Shown in pieces: positions 62,818 to 64,000 of a stretch of 64,000 nt of DNA. Under the pieces are notes generated by a model. That model saw nothing but the letters and a program-made list of their open reading frames with translations, did not search any database and was not told the DNA's origin. The DNA lies in contig NZ_JMIT01000001.1 of the NCBI RefSeq assembly GCF_000731675.1, positions 498,712 through 562,711 of the forward strand, given 5' to 3'. Position 1 is the stretch's first letter; each line of letters starts with the position of its first letter. The translations under genes were made by a program, and so were the position numbers. This DNA comes from Pseudomonas capeferrum. Lineage in GTDB: Bacteria > Pseudomonadota > Gammaproteobacteria > Pseudomonadales > Pseudomonadaceae.

Positions 62818-63635
62818 GCGAGGTACTGCTCGACGCCCGTGCCATCAGCCTGGGCTACCCCCGCGAGGGGGGCTGGCAAGAGGTGCTGGCACAGTTCGAC
62901 CTGCAGCTGGCGCCGGGCGAGGTGGTGAGCATCCTGGGCCCCAGTGGTGTCGGCAAGTCCAGCCTGTTGCGGGTGCTGGCGGGCTTGCAGGCGCCGCGTG
63001 GCGGTAGCGTGACGCTGCGCGGCGAGCCGCTGCAAGGGCCGCATCCGCGCCTGGCGGTGGCCTTCCAGGATCCCAGCCTGCTGCCCTGGTTGAGCCTTGA
63101 GAAGAACGTCGCCTTCGGCCTGGACTTCGCCCGCCAGCCCAAATTGGCGGCCAGCGAGCGGCGTGCGCGCATCGACCATGCGATTGCCGACGTGGGCCTC
63201 GCCCATGCGCGCAACCAGTACCCGGCGCAATTGTCCGGTGGCATGGCCCAACGCACCGCGCTGGCCCGCTGCCTGGCACGCCAACCTGAAGTGCTGTTGC
63301 TTGACGAGCCGTTTGGCGCCCTCGACGAGGTGACCCGGGCCGACATGCAGCAACTGCTGCTGCAACTGATCGCCACCCACAATACTGCGGCGGTGCTGAT
63401 CACCCACGATATCGACGAAGCCCTGCTGCTGTCCGACCGGGTCCTGCTACTGGGCAACCACCCAGCGCATATCCTCGGCCAGTGGTGTATCGACCTGCCG
63501 CAGCCGCGCACGCACCGGGTCGAGGAACTGGGCGCCCTGCGCATCGAGATCGTCAAAACCCTTCGGCGGGCAAGCCGCACAGTCGAACCTTCCCCCACCC
63601 CCTTGCCCTCGGAGGCTGTCCATGTGCATGGATGA
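62814..63635 (+). CDS. ABC transporter ATPase (SsuB/TauB type)
   Basis: A 273-residue ATP-binding subunit: Walker A GPSGVGKSS at 42-50, Q-loop FQDPSLLPWLSLEKNV, signature LSGGMAQRTALAR, Walker B VLLLDEPFGALDE, and switch His in LITHDIDEA. The subfamily carries nitrate, sulfonate or taurine. ATGA overlap with the flavoprotein gene and a 14-base overlap with the binding-protein gene show a tight operon. The permease gene must lie beyond the window. Confidence 0.92.
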   Translation: MSEVLLDARAISLGYPREGGWQEVLAQFDLQLAPGEVVSILGPSGVGKSSLLRVLAGLQAPRGGSVTLRGEPLQGPHPRLAVAFQDPSLLPWLSLEKNVAFGLDFARQPKLAASERRARIDHAIADVGLAHARNQYPAQLSGGMAQRTALARCLARQPEVLLLDEPFGALDEVTRADMQQLLLQLIATHNTAAVLITHDIDEALLLSDRVLLLGNHPAHILGQWCIDLPQPRTHRVEELGALRIEIVKTLRRASRTVEPSPTPLPSEAVHVHG

Positions 63636-64000
63636 CTGCTGTTCTGCTTCGTCGCGTCGCGACTTTCTCAAGCTTGGCGCCATGCTCACTGCCGCCGGTG
63701 CCTTGCCGTTGCTGTCGAGCTTGCAAGCCCGCGCGGCCGCCGAACCGGACGCGCCGGTGCGCATCGGCTACTTGCCGATCACCGACGCCACGCCGTTGCT
63801 GGTGGCGCACAACAATGGTCTGTTCGAGGCCGAAGGCATCAAGGCCGAGCGCCCGGTGCTGCTGCGCAGTTGGGCGCAGGTGATCGAGGCGTTCATCTCC
63901 GGTCAGGTCAACGTCATCCACCTGTTGTCGCCAATGACCGTATGGGCGCGCTACGCCAGCAAGGTGCCGGCCAAGGTTGTGGCCTGGAACCATGTCGGCG
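63622..64000 (+). CDS. ABC transporter substrate-binding protein, Tat-exported, cut by window end
   Basis: The first 126 codons of a periplasmic SsuA/NrtA-type binding protein. Twin-arginine signal SSRRDFLKLGAMLTAAG, cleavage probably after LQARAAA, then PVRIGYLPITDATPLLVAHN and GLFEAEGIKAE, the fold entry of this family. GGAGG lies six bases before the ATG; the gene overlaps the ATPase end. A cysteine-rich start (MCMDDCC) is unusual. Substrate likely a sulfonate or similar oxyanion. Confidence 0.88.
   Translation, partial: MCMDDCCSASSRRDFLKLGAMLTAAGALPLLSSLQARAAAEPDAPVRIGYLPITDATPLLVAHNNGLFEAEGIKAERPVLLRSWAQVIEAFISGQVNVIHLLSPMTVWARYASKVPAKVVAWNHVG

Overview
The window reads as a chromosomal segment from the Pseudomonas putida group. 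Support comes from high-GC codon use across most of the window, the order katG, creatinase, MFS permease, AraC-type regulator, pssA, ppnN, and several copies of the typical Pseudomonas REP-like inverted repeat (core GTGGGAGCGG...). No rRNA, tRNA or CRISPR array was seen.

Region by region: 1-9 kb carries an aldo/keto reductase (cut by the window edge), an EamA permease with a LysR gene, catalase-peroxidase, and a creatine utilisation block (creatinase, MHS-type permease, GATase-like AraC regulator). 9-19.3 kb holds PssA, a membrane diguanylate cyclase, PpnN, the YeiE/YeiH pair, a DUF421 membrane protein, and an NAD salvage unit (NrtR divergent from pncA-pncB) with an inverted operator pair. 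19.3-26.2 kb has a complex REP structure, another EamA permease, and an XRE-cupin regulator divergent from glnT-glxBCD (gamma-glutamylmethylamide synthetase-like plus split glutamate synthase-like subunits). 26.3-32.5 kb is a carboxylate uptake and isomerisation cluster (OprD porin, CitMHS, DctA, PrpF-family isomerase, LysR). 32.6-40.6 kb has an NCS1 permease, an Lrp regulator divergent from two LysE exporters, and two hybrid histidine kinases tail to tail.

40.8-49.7 kb is the most interesting metabolic region. A GntR/FadR regulator, CMD-family protein, flavin reductase, aldehyde dehydrogenase, alpha/beta hydrolase, DUF1185 protein and Nudix enzyme form one minus-strand operon. A second flavin reductase with a luciferase-like monooxygenase forms another, and an NCS1 permease is divergent from it. 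All three transcription units share one operator-like motif centred on GGTATACC or a variant. I infer a catabolic regulon for an imported N-heterocycle that is opened by a two-component flavin monooxygenase; the substrate is unknown.

49.9-54.3 kb has a chemoreceptor, the remnant of an NADH dehydrogenase-like gene, and a clear trimethylamine monooxygenase-type FMO followed by an Rrf2 regulator. Creatinase, the FMO and glnT-glxBCD together suggest use of methylated amines. 54.5-60 kb is an AT-richer island: a 954-residue orphan protein whose C-terminus carries an S-G-C...H pattern like CNF-type glutamine deamidases, an IS66 relic, and two overlapping orphan genes. An 18-nt element is shared upstream of both orphan loci. 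60.1-64 kb has an AraC regulator, an AhpD-like protein, an acyl-CoA dehydrogenase-like flavoprotein, an ABC ATPase and a Tat-exported binding protein (cut by the window edge), probably for sulfonate or organosulfur uptake.
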